DNA of 41,532 nucleotides from Rickettsiales bacterium (GTDB taxonomy: Bacteria > Pseudomonadota > Alphaproteobacteria > Micavibrionales > GCA-2720935): the NCBI GenBank assembly GCA_002720935.1, contig PBIV01000009.1:20723-62254 (forward strand). The letters run 5' to 3'. Both the position numbers and the translations under genes were made by a program. Shown piece by piece: positions 19,926-29,633 of the stretch; the first letter of the stretch is position 1; every line of letters starts with the position of its first letter. The notes under the pieces were generated by a model that worked only from the letters and a program-made list of their open reading frames with translations, searched no databases and was not told the DNA's origin.

Positions 19926-21326
19926 ATGGTTTGGTTTTTTAAGAAAAAGAAAAATAAAGAAGAAGAGGCAAAGCAGGATGAGAAACCTGTTTTAAATGAA
20001 GAGCTTAATCAAGATGAAATGCTTGAGGAAGAAGCTCAGGTCATTGCCGAAACCTCTGATAAAGAGGAAACTTTAAAGAGTGAAGAGATAGAATCGGTTG
20101 AAACAGACGCTGATTTAGAAGAAGCTCTTGAAGAGGTTATCGAAGAGATTGAGCCTGTTGAAGAAGCTCTAGAGGCACCACTATCTGCACAAATTGAATC
20201 TGAAGCTGAAGACGATATTTTAAAATCTGATCCTGAGGAAGTTTTAGAAGAAACCCAGACATCTGAACCTAAGCAAGAAGAGGTAAAGGACGAGGTTGTT
20301 GAAGGTAATGAAGATGATGATGAGGTTTTAGAAACAGCGGCTAAATTCTTTGATTTCACTGAAAATGAGCAAGAAGAAACTGATATTGACAAGCCAGAAG
20401 AAGAAAAGTCTGGTTGGTTTACGCGTCTTCGTGAAGGTTTATCAAAATCATCAACCAAAATTAGTGATGGAATTACATCTGTTTTTACTAAGAGTAAGCT
20501 TGATGATACGCTTATTGAAGAATTAGAGGATATTCTCATCACATCTGATTTGGGGCCAACAACAGCGGCTAAGCTTGTGAATGAAATTGCCAAAGATCGC
20601 TTTGGTAAGGATGTCACAGATGAGGAGATCAAAGAACTTTTGGCGGTGGAGGTTGAAAAAATCTTAGAGCCAGTTGAAAAGCGCCTTACTATTTTTGAGA
20701 GCAAAAAGCCGTTTGTTATTCTGATGTCTGGGGTCAATGGAGCTGGTAAAACCACAACCATTGGTAAGATTGGGCATCTTTTAAAATCCCAAGGTAAAAA
20801 AGTTATGATGGCGGCGGGCGATACATTCCGTGCAGCGGCGATTGAACAGCTTACCGTTTGGGGCGAGCGATCTAATATTGAGGTTTATGCCAAGGAAATT
20901 GGCTCTGATGCGGCTGCCCTTGCGTATGAAGCGTATGAACGCGCAATTGAGCTTGGTATGGATGTGCTAATCATCGATACCGCTGGTAGACTTCAAAATA
21001 AGAAGAACTTGATGGAGGAGCTCTCTAAAATTGTTCGTGTTTTGAAAAAGCATGATGAAGACGCGCCCCATAGTCGTTTGATTGTTCTCGATGCTACGAC
21101 AGGGCAAAATGCCCATTCTCAGATAGAGGCCTTTTCAGAAGCAATCGATATTACAGGTATGGTCATGACAAAGCTTGATGGCTCTGCAAAAGGCGGTGTC
21201 ATTGTGTCTTTGGCTGATAAATATAAAATGCCGATCCATGCCATTGGAATTGGCGAAAAAATAGAAGATTTAAGACCATTTAAAGCACGCTCTTTCGCGC
21301 GTGGATTGATGGGCTTAGAAGAATAA
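19926..21326 (+). CDS. ftsY: Signal recognition particle receptor FtsY with long acidic N-terminal domain
   Basis: 466 aa; GVNGAGKTTTIGKI, AAGDTFRAAAIEQL, DTAGRLQNKKNLMEEL, TKLDGSAKGG. Confidence 0.96.
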   Translation: MVWFFKKKKNKEEEAKQDEKPVLNEELNQDEMLEEEAQVIAETSDKEETLKSEEIESVETDADLEEALEEVIEEIEPVEEALEAPLSAQIESEAEDDILKSDPEEVLEETQTSEPKQEEVKDEVVEGNEDDDEVLETAAKFFDFTENEQEETDIDKPEEEKSGWFTRLREGLSKSSTKISDGITSVFTKSKLDDTLIEELEDILITSDLGPTTAAKLVNEIAKDRFGKDVTDEEIKELLAVEVEKILEPVEKRLTIFESKKPFVILMSGVNGAGKTTTIGKIGHLLKSQGKKVMMAAGDTFRAAAIEQLTVWGERSNIEVYAKEIGSDAAALAYEAYERAIELGMDVLIIDTAGRLQNKKNLMEELSKIVRVLKKHDEDAPHSRLIVLDATTGQNAHSQIEAFSEAIDITGMVMTKLDGSAKGGVIVSLADKYKMPIHAIGIGEKIEDLRPFKARSFARGLMGLEE

Positions 21327-21346
21327 AAAACAGGAGTATAGTAAAA

Positions 21347-22891
21347 ATGGTAAAGAAGAAAATCAAACCAATAGAGCAGGGAACAGACCCCAAATTATTC
21401 GATGATGCGGTTAGCGCATTTCATTATGTTGAGCAAATTTACAATCGTAATACAAATTACTTACAAGAATGTTTTAAAGAATTTGGTAATGGCGTTGATT
21501 TTGAAGAACGTGTCCACGCCTATTATCCTTATATTCAAGTCACAACGACAAGCACTGAATATGATCAAGACAATCGTCTTTCATATGGCTATGTTTATAA
21601 GCCAGGCACATATCGTACAACGGTTACAAGACCAGATTTATATAAAGAGTATTATATCAATCAAATCAGCCACTTAATGAGCTCTCATAAAGTAAAAATT
21701 GAAGTTGGTGTAAGTGATACCCATATTCCAATTCACTTCTCTTTGGGCGAGACAATTCATTTAGAAGGCGAGCTGACACCTGATCGTTTAAAATATTTAC
21801 CTGAATATTTTGACTTGCCTGATTTGGTTTATATGGATGATTCAATTGCCAACGGGACATTTTATCCAAAAGAAGGCGATCCGAACCCACTTGCCTTATT
21901 TACGGCACCACGCGTTGATATTTCGCTGCAACGTTTAAAGCATTACACAGCCACCAAGGCAGAGCATTTCCAAGGCTTTGTTTTATACACAAACTATCAG
22001 TTTTATGTTGATGAGTTTATTCGTTTGGGGCGTGAATTAATGCTTCATACAGATGATGCAGAAGAAGCCATGTATCGCCAGCAATTCACAGAATTTGTAG
22101 AGCCGGGCGACTTTATCACGCCGAACCAGAACATGGTTGATGAAGATGGCAATCTGGTTAATAAAAATGCCGGTGCCCATGGCACAAAGGCAGCTCGCAT
22201 GCCACAAATGCCTGCCTATCATTTAAAGCGTGCAGATGGGTTGGGGATTACACTTGTCAATATTGGTGTTGGACCTTCGAATGCGAAAACAATTACCGAT
22301 CACATTGCTGTTTTAAGACCGCATGCTTGGTTAATGTTGGGGCATTGTGCAGGTCTTAGAAACTCACAAAAAATGGGCGATTACGTTTTGGCTCATGGGT
22401 ATATGCGTCTTGATCATGTTTTGGATAATGACTTATCCCCGCAAATTCCATTACCACCACTAGCCGAAGTTCAGGTCGCCTTGGAACAGGCTGTTGGGCG
22501 TGTGACAGGTCTTCGTGGTTATGAGTTAAAGAAGATTATGCGCACAGGTACGGTCGCGACAATCGATGATAGAAACTGGGAATTACAAGATTACCGTATC
22601 CCATTGCAAATTCTATCTCAATCAAGAGCTGTTGCGATGGATATGGAATCGGCCACCATTGCTGCTAATGGCTTTAGGTTTAGAGTGCCTTACGGAACGC
22701 TTTTGTGTGTTTCGGATAAACCGCTTCACGGACAATTAAAGCTTCCCGGAATGGCGGATACATTCTACCGTGAGCGTGTGGATCAGCACCTTCAAATTGG
22801 TATGATGGCCTTAGAGTTGATGCGTGATAACGGTTTGGAGCGCTTACACAGTCGTAAACTGCGCAGTGTTGGTGAAGTCGCTTTTAGATAG
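21347..22891 (+). CDS. amn: AMP nucleosidase
   Basis: 514 aa; NIGVGPSNAKTITDHIAVLRPHAWLMLGHCAGLRNSQKMGDYVLAHGYMR, AVAMDMESATIAANGFRFRVPYGTLLCVSDKPLHG. Confidence 0.93.
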   Translation: MVKKKIKPIEQGTDPKLFDDAVSAFHYVEQIYNRNTNYLQECFKEFGNGVDFEERVHAYYPYIQVTTTSTEYDQDNRLSYGYVYKPGTYRTTVTRPDLYKEYYINQISHLMSSHKVKIEVGVSDTHIPIHFSLGETIHLEGELTPDRLKYLPEYFDLPDLVYMDDSIANGTFYPKEGDPNPLALFTAPRVDISLQRLKHYTATKAEHFQGFVLYTNYQFYVDEFIRLGRELMLHTDDAEEAMYRQQFTEFVEPGDFITPNQNMVDEDGNLVNKNAGAHGTKAARMPQMPAYHLKRADGLGITLVNIGVGPSNAKTITDHIAVLRPHAWLMLGHCAGLRNSQKMGDYVLAHGYMRLDHVLDNDLSPQIPLPPLAEVQVALEQAVGRVTGLRGYELKKIMRTGTVATIDDRNWELQDYRIPLQILSQSRAVAMDMESATIAANGFRFRVPYGTLLCVSDKPLHGQLKLPGMADTFYRERVDQHLQIGMMALELMRDNGLERLHSRKLRSVGEVAFR

Positions 22892-22957
22892 TTCTTACAT
22901 TTTTTACCTTAAAGCACATAGTTCGCGCGAAGATTTTTTTTCTTCCTTCTTATTTAG

Positions 22958-22986
22958 TTGACAAGAGTTTTGCATTATGTTAAATT
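22958..22986 (+). promoter_or_regulatory. Sigma70-type promoter for the 23024 ORF
   Basis: TTGACA-N17-TAAATT. Confidence 0.6.
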
Positions 22987-23023
22987 ACTCTCTTCAAAAT
23001 CAATTATGTAAGAGGAGGTAGCA

Positions 23024-24010
23024 ATGTCATTCTTACGCAAAGATTTTTTTCCTTTAATTGTTAATAGCGATGATGCATCACAATGGTTTGAAAGATTTGA
23101 ATCTTTAAACTTTGTTGATCCGTTTGAGTTATCAGATAAGGAAAAAATAAAAACAGTATTAAATAATCAATTATCGAAAATAGGTAAAGACTTAAGTGTT
23201 TTAGATCCGTTCGGGTTTTCTACAAAAGAAGAAATGTCAATACGTCTTGATGCAGCCATCAATGAAGCAATTTTTAGTCACGCACAAACTCTTGTTTCAT
23301 TAATGTCTGATGAGATTTTATCGGTTCATGAAATAAACTCTTACCAAGATAAGATATCAAAAATCTTGGCCTTTTCGGACAAGACTTATATAGACCTGAT
23401 GGCAGGTATCAATAAAGAAGATTCAGTTTCTTTTGATAGTGAAGAGAAGGCGCGTGAAGCTTACAATGATATTGTTCAAGAGGCTTATTATTCTGCGGCG
23501 TTAAACATCTTCTCAATTATAGAGCAACGCCCTAATTTTTATGATTATAACCCAGCTAGAATGGGCTTTAACCGTACAATCCGAGATGATATTGCTCAAA
23601 TAAATATGGGTGTTGAAAAATCTGGTAAGACTTTAGCTGATTTAGTTCAAATAGCTGGAGCGACTGATTTGGACGTTGAAACCCGTATTGAGCAAGGGCG
23701 CAAGAGTGTAATGGTTGCAATGGCTCGCTCTATTTATAAGTATTTGTTAAAAGCACAAGTACCCTCAGCGATGGGAGATGCTTTTGTAAGTAAGACACTA
23801 AAAGACAGTATCTCTAAATATTTTGATCCGTTGCAAAAAGAAATTGAAATTCAGCTTGATAGAGCAGGGGCAGAGTATAAAGACTTGGATGTAGAGGGTA
23901 AGATGTCTAATCGTCAGGTAAAAGATAGTCTGCGCCGTGCTAAGTGTGCTATGCATACTAGAGTGGTGCGTAACCAGCGTGCAAAGTTTAGATCAGGACA
24001 AAGATTTTAA
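23024..24010 (+). CDS. Orphan protein with internal DPF repeats
   Basis: 328 aa; GAGGAGG RBS, own promoter and terminator; no family recognised. Confidence 0.75.
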   Translation: MSFLRKDFFPLIVNSDDASQWFERFESLNFVDPFELSDKEKIKTVLNNQLSKIGKDLSVLDPFGFSTKEEMSIRLDAAINEAIFSHAQTLVSLMSDEILSVHEINSYQDKISKILAFSDKTYIDLMAGINKEDSVSFDSEEKAREAYNDIVQEAYYSAALNIFSIIEQRPNFYDYNPARMGFNRTIRDDIAQINMGVEKSGKTLADLVQIAGATDLDVETRIEQGRKSVMVAMARSIYKYLLKAQVPSAMGDAFVSKTLKDSISKYFDPLQKEIEIQLDRAGAEYKDLDVEGKMSNRQVKDSLRRAKCAMHTRVVRNQRAKFRSGQRF

Positions 24011-24032
24011 GATTTAAATTGTTATATCAATA

Positions 24033-24076
24033 GAAAAAAAGCGGTAACCCGTCCTTGGTATTACCGCTTTTCTTTA
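24033..24076. terminator. Bidirectional intrinsic terminator between convergent genes
   Basis: AAAGCGGTAA-N13-TTACCGCTTT with T runs on both strands. Confidence 0.85.
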
Positions 24077-24104
24077 TATTCTTTCTAGAAATGATCCCTT
24101 TGAC

Positions 24105-24446
24105 TTAGACTAAAATATCAACAAATGATCCTCTTTGAGAGTTTTGTGATGCGTTAGCCACAGAGATATCTTCTGATTGACCGTTGCTTGAGGAAGCTGC
24201 GAAAGAGCCCTCCTGGCCTTCAGCAGAAGCTACTTGTTCTGCTTGCTCATAAGCGTTTACACGCTCAGGCTTTCTGAAATTTCCGTCTGTTGCGATTGTC
24301 TGAGATGATTCAGCCTCAAAGGGTTGAACGCGTTCAGAATCGGCTTTTTGTTTTTGAGTGTTCTGCTCTTTAAAGGCGACACTGTCTTGCGCAGGTGCTC
24401 TGACCTGTGCTGCTTGTATGTAATTATTTACGCCTGTGACTGCCAT
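24105..24446 (-). CDS. Small Gln/Ser/Glu-rich protein with hydrophobic C-terminus RGSFVDILV
   Basis: 113 aa ORF with AAAGGT RBS. Confidence 0.55.
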   Translation of the reverse strand: MAVTGVNNYIQAAQVRAPAQDSVAFKEQNTQKQKADSERVQPFEAESSQTIATDGNFRKPERVNAYEQAEQVASAEGQEGSFAASSSNGQSEDISVANASQNSQRGSFVDILV

Positions 24447-24630
24447 AATTTACCTTTCAATATAATTTCAAACCTAACCTATATTATTATAGAACAAAGA
24501 AATTAACAACTTCTTTACAAATTGAAGTTTTATTTTCACAAATAATTAATTTTTTTGCTTTAGACTGATATTCGTGGGGATTTCAGAAGAACTCAGCAAA
24601 ACAATGTTTTACAATATAGAAGAGACCGTA

Positions 24631-25695
24631 ATGATTGATATCAAAGAGATTTTATCGCTTGCTAAAGATAAGAGTGAAGAGGGGCGTGGTCGTTTAGATC
24701 AAGCACTTGGTGACGTCTTATCAAAAGATGAAGTTAAAACGCGTTCTGAAAAGGTTGATGCAGCAAGAACGATTAAAACTTTATTAAACCGTGCAACGGT
24801 TGATATTCGTACGTTATTAGCAGAAAGATTGAATGTTGAAAAGGATATGCCTATTCAGCTAATGATTGCACTTGCAACAGATGAAGAGATTGACGTTGCA
24901 AAGCCAATTCTGGCAAAAGCAAAGAGTTTTAAGGATGAAGACTGGGGTATTGTTATTGATGAGACAGGCTCAGATCACTGGTGTGAGATCGCTAATCGTG
25001 ATGATCTTTCAACACCGACTTTAACCAAATTACTTGATAAAGAAGATGAGAAAACAGCCGTTAGAATTGTTGAAAATCAGAAGCTTACACTTCAACCTGT
25101 TTTAATGAGTATGTTGAAAAGGCTGGCTTTTAGGGTTGAGACATTGCATGTTCCATTATTAAATCGCCATGAAATTACACCAGAAATGGCAACAGAAATT
25201 TATTGGTCCGCTTCAGAAAGCTTAAGGGCTGCAATTGTTGAAAAATATGATGTCAGCCCATCTTTTCTTGATGAAGCCATGGAATCTGTGGTGCAAGAGT
25301 TAGTAAATGCTGCCCACGGTAAAAACGATATTACAGATGATCTTCAGATGATGGCGCAACGCTATGCAGAGCGAAAAGAAATAACGCCATCAATGATGAC
25401 GAAGGTATTAAGGCGTGGTCAAATTGCTTTCTTCATTGCCTTATTATCGGAATATACAGATTTAAACATTGCCCTTACAAAACAGGTTGTGGCTAAAAAA
25501 GAGGGCGATTTATTGGCTATCTTATGCCGTGCAACAAGTATTATGAAGGCTGATTTTGCAACTTATTATCTCTTAACAAGACCTGCATTTAATCCTGAAC
25601 AAAGAGGGCAAGGCGAATTAGCAAGTGCTTTATCTATCTATGATCGTTTAACGCGCGAAAAAGCCAAAACGATTATGCAACAATGGGTTAAATAA
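24631..25695 (+). CDS. DUF2336-like protein
   Basis: Helical repeat protein, e.g. TLLNRATVDIRTLLAERLN and DHWCEIANRDDLSTPTLTKLL; start chosen at MIDIKEI (track ORF starts at 24574 with GTG). Confidence 0.7.
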   Translation: MIDIKEILSLAKDKSEEGRGRLDQALGDVLSKDEVKTRSEKVDAARTIKTLLNRATVDIRTLLAERLNVEKDMPIQLMIALATDEEIDVAKPILAKAKSFKDEDWGIVIDETGSDHWCEIANRDDLSTPTLTKLLDKEDEKTAVRIVENQKLTLQPVLMSMLKRLAFRVETLHVPLLNRHEITPEMATEIYWSASESLRAAIVEKYDVSPSFLDEAMESVVQELVNAAHGKNDITDDLQMMAQRYAERKEITPSMMTKVLRRGQIAFFIALLSEYTDLNIALTKQVVAKKEGDLLAILCRATSIMKADFATYYLLTRPAFNPEQRGQGELASALSIYDRLTREKAKTIMQQWVK

Positions 25696-25706
25696 TCTAA
25701 TTGTTT

Positions 25707-26876
25707 TTAATTTTCTATCGCTTTTATACCAGGGAGTTCTTTTCCTTCAAGCCATTCAAGAAAAGCGCCGCCAGCCGTTGAAATGTACGTAAAGTCATTG
25801 GCTGATTTGGCTTTGTTAAGGGCAGAAACTGTGTCGCCACCACCGGCAATCGATTGAATTTCATTATTTCTAGTTTTATTGGCTACATATTTTGCCAATT
25901 GATTTGTGCCATTATCAAAAGGCTCAATCTCAAACGCACCCAGCGGACCATTCCAAACAACACTTTTACTTTTGTTGATGATTTCTTTTACATTCTCAAT
26001 GCTTGTCTGCCCGATATCAAGTGCCATATCGCCTGTTTCAAGTGCGTCGATTGATTTTGTTTTGTGGCTTGCATTGGCTTTAAACTCTTTAGCGACAATC
26101 AAATCTTTGGGCAAGATAACCTGACAATTATTCTTTTCTGCTTCTTCTAAAATACTAAGAGCTGTTTGCTTCATCTCCATTTCAAATAAAGAGGCTTTCA
26201 TATCGTATCCTTGGGCATATAGAAAAGTATTTGCCATACCACCACCAAGAACAAGGTAATCGGTTTTCTTAACTAAATTCTTTAAAAGATCAATTTTACT
26301 TGCGATTTTGGCGCCGCCGACAAGGGCTGTTAATGGTCTTTCTGGGCTTTCTAAAATTTGATTTAAGCTGATCAATTCTTTTTCCATCAATAATCCAGCA
26401 TAAGAAGGAAGGAAGCGAGTAACACCAACGGTCGAGGCATGGGCTCTATGTGCTGTGGCAAATGCATCTTGTACAAATATATCGCCCATTTTACTAAGCT
26501 CAATGGCAAGGCTTTCGTCATTTTTTTCTTCGCCTTCTTCAAAACGAATATTTTCATGTAAAGCCACATCGCCTTCTTGTAGGGCAATTGGCGCTTTTAA
26601 AAAGAATTTAACGGATTTATCAAGTTGATCGCTTAAATAATCGGCAACGATTTTTAAGCTTAGAGACGCTTGTCTTTTGGCCTTCGGGCGACCTCGATGC
26701 GATAAAAGAATAATTTTTGCACCATGATCTTGTAAGTATTTAATTGTTGGCAGGCTTGCATCAATGCGCGTTGTGTCTTGGATAATTCCATCATCAGAAA
26801 CAGGCACGTTATAATCCACGCGGACGAGAGCCACTTTACCCTTTAAATCAATATCTTTAATCGTTTTAAAGTTCAT
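25707..26876 (-). CDS. pgk: Phosphoglycerate kinase
   Basis: 389 aa; KVALVRVDYNVPVSDDG, LLSHRGRPK, VVWNGPLGAFEIEPFDNGT, SIAGGGDTVSAL, STAGGAFLEWLEGKELPGI. Confidence 0.97.
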   Translation of the reverse strand: MNFKTIKDIDLKGKVALVRVDYNVPVSDDGIIQDTTRIDASLPTIKYLQDHGAKIILLSHRGRPKAKRQASLSLKIVADYLSDQLDKSVKFFLKAPIALQEGDVALHENIRFEEGEEKNDESLAIELSKMGDIFVQDAFATAHRAHASTVGVTRFLPSYAGLLMEKELISLNQILESPERPLTALVGGAKIASKIDLLKNLVKKTDYLVLGGGMANTFLYAQGYDMKASLFEMEMKQTALSILEEAEKNNCQVILPKDLIVAKEFKANASHKTKSIDALETGDMALDIGQTSIENVKEIINKSKSVVWNGPLGAFEIEPFDNGTNQLAKYVANKTRNNEIQSIAGGGDTVSALNKAKSANDFTYISTAGGAFLEWLEGKELPGIKAIEN

Positions 26877-26890
26877 CTTTTTTAAGTCCT

Positions 26891-27847
26891 TTAATTAATA
26901 TGTTTTGATTTTTCTGTTGCTTTTAAAAGGCCTTCACAAATGCTTCTATCATTTGAAGAATGGCCACCTGTATTAACCATGATGAGATCAAGTTCTCGCC
27001 ATGCTTTGCTTAGCTCATATGCTGAAATATTGGGGCAAATAATGTCATAGCGCCCTTGAATAGCAGTTGCGGGAATATGTTTGATTTTATCGATATTTTC
27101 TAAAAGGTAATTATCAGTTTCAAATTTATTATTTAAAAAATAATGGGTTTCAAGCAGCGCCATAGCCCAAGCATTCAAGCGCTTTTTATCCGTATTGAAA
27201 TGGACTGGCTCTGGGATTAGATGAGCGCATTTACTTTCATACTCAACCCAATATGTTCCAAATAAAATCTTTTCCTCATCTGTGCCATTTAATAATTTTT
27301 GATAGTAAAAATTAAGAATGTCATCCTGACTTTCGTCAGGGACAATGGATTTTAATTTTTCAAAGGCATCTGGAAAAAATTGTTTCATATGATCTAAGAA
27401 CCAATCAATCTCAGATTGGCGCATGAGAAATATACCTCTTAAAATGAGGCTGATACATTTTTCAGGATGTGCGATTGCATAAGCAATTGAGAGAGTGGAG
27501 CCCCAAGATCCACCAAATACATGCCATTTATCAATTTTTAAAGTCTCACGGATTGCTTCCATATCTTTGATTAAATGGCTTGTCGTATTATTTTTTAATG
27601 CGCCCAAAGGTTTTGATTTTCCGCATCCTCTTTGATCAAAAAGAATAATTTTATAATGTTTGGGATCAAAGAACTGTCTACATTGCGGGCTTGTACCAGC
27701 GCCAGGGCCACCATGTAAATAAACAACAGGCACACCATTTTCATTGCCGCTAACCTCATAATAAATCTCGTGCCCATCTTCTGTTTTTAAAAAATCAGTC
27801 AGAAAAGGTGTGATTGGCGGGTATAAAATATCGCTGTTATCAGGCAT
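26891..27847 (-). CDS. pip: Proline iminopeptidase (alpha/beta hydrolase)
   Basis: 318 aa; YLHGGPGAGTSPQCRQFFDP, FDQRGCGKS, GGSWGSTLSIAYA. Confidence 0.9.
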   Translation of the reverse strand: MPDNSDILYPPITPFLTDFLKTEDGHEIYYEVSGNENGVPVVYLHGGPGAGTSPQCRQFFDPKHYKIILFDQRGCGKSKPLGALKNNTTSHLIKDMEAIRETLKIDKWHVFGGSWGSTLSIAYAIAHPEKCISLILRGIFLMRQSEIDWFLDHMKQFFPDAFEKLKSIVPDESQDDILNFYYQKLLNGTDEEKILFGTYWVEYESKCAHLIPEPVHFNTDKKRLNAWAMALLETHYFLNNKFETDNYLLENIDKIKHIPATAIQGRYDIICPNISAYELSKAWRELDLIMVNTGGHSSNDRSICEGLLKATEKSKHIN

Positions 27848-27937
27848 GAAAATATAAAAGATGTGTGAGTGAGTAAATAGTTACTTAATTGATTCTAGGC
27901 AATATTTTCGCGCTTTGCAAGAAAGCGATTGGTTCTT

Positions 27938-28654
27938 TTATAAAATAATAATTTGATTTGGCTTTTCAATTTTTATCATTGGACCATAATAGCTTTGAAC
28001 AAATCCACGGACTTCGATTTTATCATTGAGTGAAACCTTATTTTTATAATGTTCTTCCCAAAGCTCATTTGGCATCATGATTGTAAAATCAGTTTTCCAA
28101 TCATCGCCAAAATTTAAATAAGTCATGGTTTTAGCCGAATGAATTTTAACAATTGTCCCCGATACAATTGCAAAACAATCAATGCAAACATCTTTGGCTG
28201 TTTTTGAGGGTGTGCTTTTTTTCCAAAGACCAGTCTTATTTTGTTTGGCCGTTCGTTCAATTGAAATAAGGGAACTCAAACCTTTGTCTGAAAGACCATC
28301 TTGGTTTAGAACGCTTAAACCTTGAGATAGCAGAGTTTCATAAATTTCCAAATTATCTGGCATAACGGACATTACACCATATCTATTTTCACCTATTTCC
28401 TGAAAGCCATCTTGACTAGAAAAAGCTATGTGGGGCTTGATCTGATCTTGGTAATCAATTGGCGCGCTTAATCCATAAAGACGGTATTCTTTATCGCTAA
28501 ATTTAAAATCAAATACAGTATCTGAATAAATTAGAGGGGGCTCAGCCAGAATCGGGCAGGGCGCAACCGCAATAAAAAACCCCCATAAAATTATGAGGGC
28601 TTTTAATTTTGTAAAAGAATAAAGTCTATTAACCTTGTTCCAAGAATAAATCAT
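27938..28654 (-). CDS. Secreted SNase/thermonuclease-like protein, probably degenerate in its active site
   Basis: 238 aa; signal-peptide-like N-terminus; YRLYGLSAP and ERTAKQNKTGLWKK segments; start overlaps rpoH 3' end by 26 bp. Confidence 0.55.
   Translation of the reverse strand: MIYSWNKVNRLYSFTKLKALIILWGFFIAVAPCPILAEPPLIYSDTVFDFKFSDKEYRLYGLSAPIDYQDQIKPHIAFSSQDGFQEIGENRYGVMSVMPDNLEIYETLLSQGLSVLNQDGLSDKGLSSLISIERTAKQNKTGLWKKSTPSKTAKDVCIDCFAIVSGTIVKIHSAKTMTYLNFGDDWKTDFTIMMPNELWEEHYKNKVSLNDKIEVRGFVQSYYGPMIKIEKPNQIIIL
28574..28603 (-). terminator. Intrinsic terminator for rpoH lying inside the next ORF
   Basis: Minus strand GCCCTCATAATTTTATGGGGGTTTTTT hairpin plus T run. Confidence 0.65.
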
Positions 28655-29528
28655 TGTAATTCACAGTCTTTTGCAAAAGTGAAGCCTTTAACTTATCCAT
28701 AGCACGTTGTTCAAGCTGACGCACGCGTTCTTTACTAACGCCTAGTTCATTGCCAAGTGTTTCTAAGGTTACACCATCTTCGGTTAATCTGCGATCAAGG
28801 ATGATTTTGCGCTCTCTGTCTGATAAATCAAGAAGGGCGTCTTTCAACCATTTAGATCGTGTTTTAGCATTCTTCATGCCAAGTACAATGTCTTCTGGAT
28901 TTGGGCGCTCATCAGATAAAGATGACTGCCATTCACTTGTTCCATCTTCGCCACTCATAGGGGCGTTAAGGGAATGGTCACTAGCAAAAATACGACCTTC
29001 CATTTGGTCAACATCTTGTTTTCTGACGTCTAATTCCTTCGCAATGCGCTCTTTCGTCGCCTCACTCATGTAATCAGTATCATCTTCTGAACGACCCTCG
29101 ATTTGGGCGCGAAGGCGTCTAAGATTAAAGAATAAAGATTTTTGCGCCGCAGTTGTACCCGTTCTAACAATTGACCAGTTTCGAAGAACATAGTCTTGAA
29201 TTGCAGATCTAATCCACCATGTTGCATATGTTGAAAAGCGAAGCTCTCTGCTTGGTTCAAAGCGGGAGGCAGCTTCCATAAGGCCAATGTTTCCTTCTTG
29301 GATTAAATCGCCAAAAGGAAGACCATAATTTTTAAATTTTGAAGCCACAGAAACAACAAGCCTTGTATATGAGCTAATTAACTCATGCAATGCTCTCTCA
29401 TCCTTGTCATCACGCCATTTGCGGGCAAGGTCTAACTCATGTTCTTTTTCAAGCAAAGGTTGATCCATCGCTTCTCTGATGTAATCCATATTTGCTTTTT
29501 GAGTTTTTGGATCATCTATATGTGCCAT
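28629..29528 (-). CDS. rpoH: RNA polymerase heat-shock sigma factor RpoH
   Basis: 299 aa; GLPFGDLIQEGNIGLMEAASRFEPSRELRFSTYATWWIRSAIQDYVLRNWSIVRTGTTAAQKSLFFNLRRLR. Confidence 0.95.
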   Translation of the reverse strand: MAHIDDPKTQKANMDYIREAMDQPLLEKEHELDLARKWRDDKDERALHELISSYTRLVVSVASKFKNYGLPFGDLIQEGNIGLMEAASRFEPSRELRFSTYATWWIRSAIQDYVLRNWSIVRTGTTAAQKSLFFNLRRLRAQIEGRSEDDTDYMSEATKERIAKELDVRKQDVDQMEGRIFASDHSLNAPMSGEDGTSEWQSSLSDERPNPEDIVLGMKNAKTRSKWLKDALLDLSDRERKIILDRRLTEDGVTLETLGNELGVSKERVRQLEQRAMDKLKASLLQKTVNYNDLFLEQG

Positions 29529-29633
29529 GATTGAAAATAACCTTTCGTTGTATTTGGTACTATTAATACGTACAAACCATTCGGTTGGTTCAGTAAAAAG
29601 GTTAAAAAGTTTTTTATTTTTTTTGTAAAAAAT

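Noticed and set aside
20036-20761. 241-aa minus-strand ORF opposite ftsY
   Set aside because: Ser/Val-rich shadow of the GAA/GAT-rich acidic FtsY coding sequence; no protein-family features
22922-22950. TTCGCGCGAA palindrome followed by a T run after amn as a terminator
   Set aside because: Stem would be only about 3 bp once a loop is allowed; too weak to call
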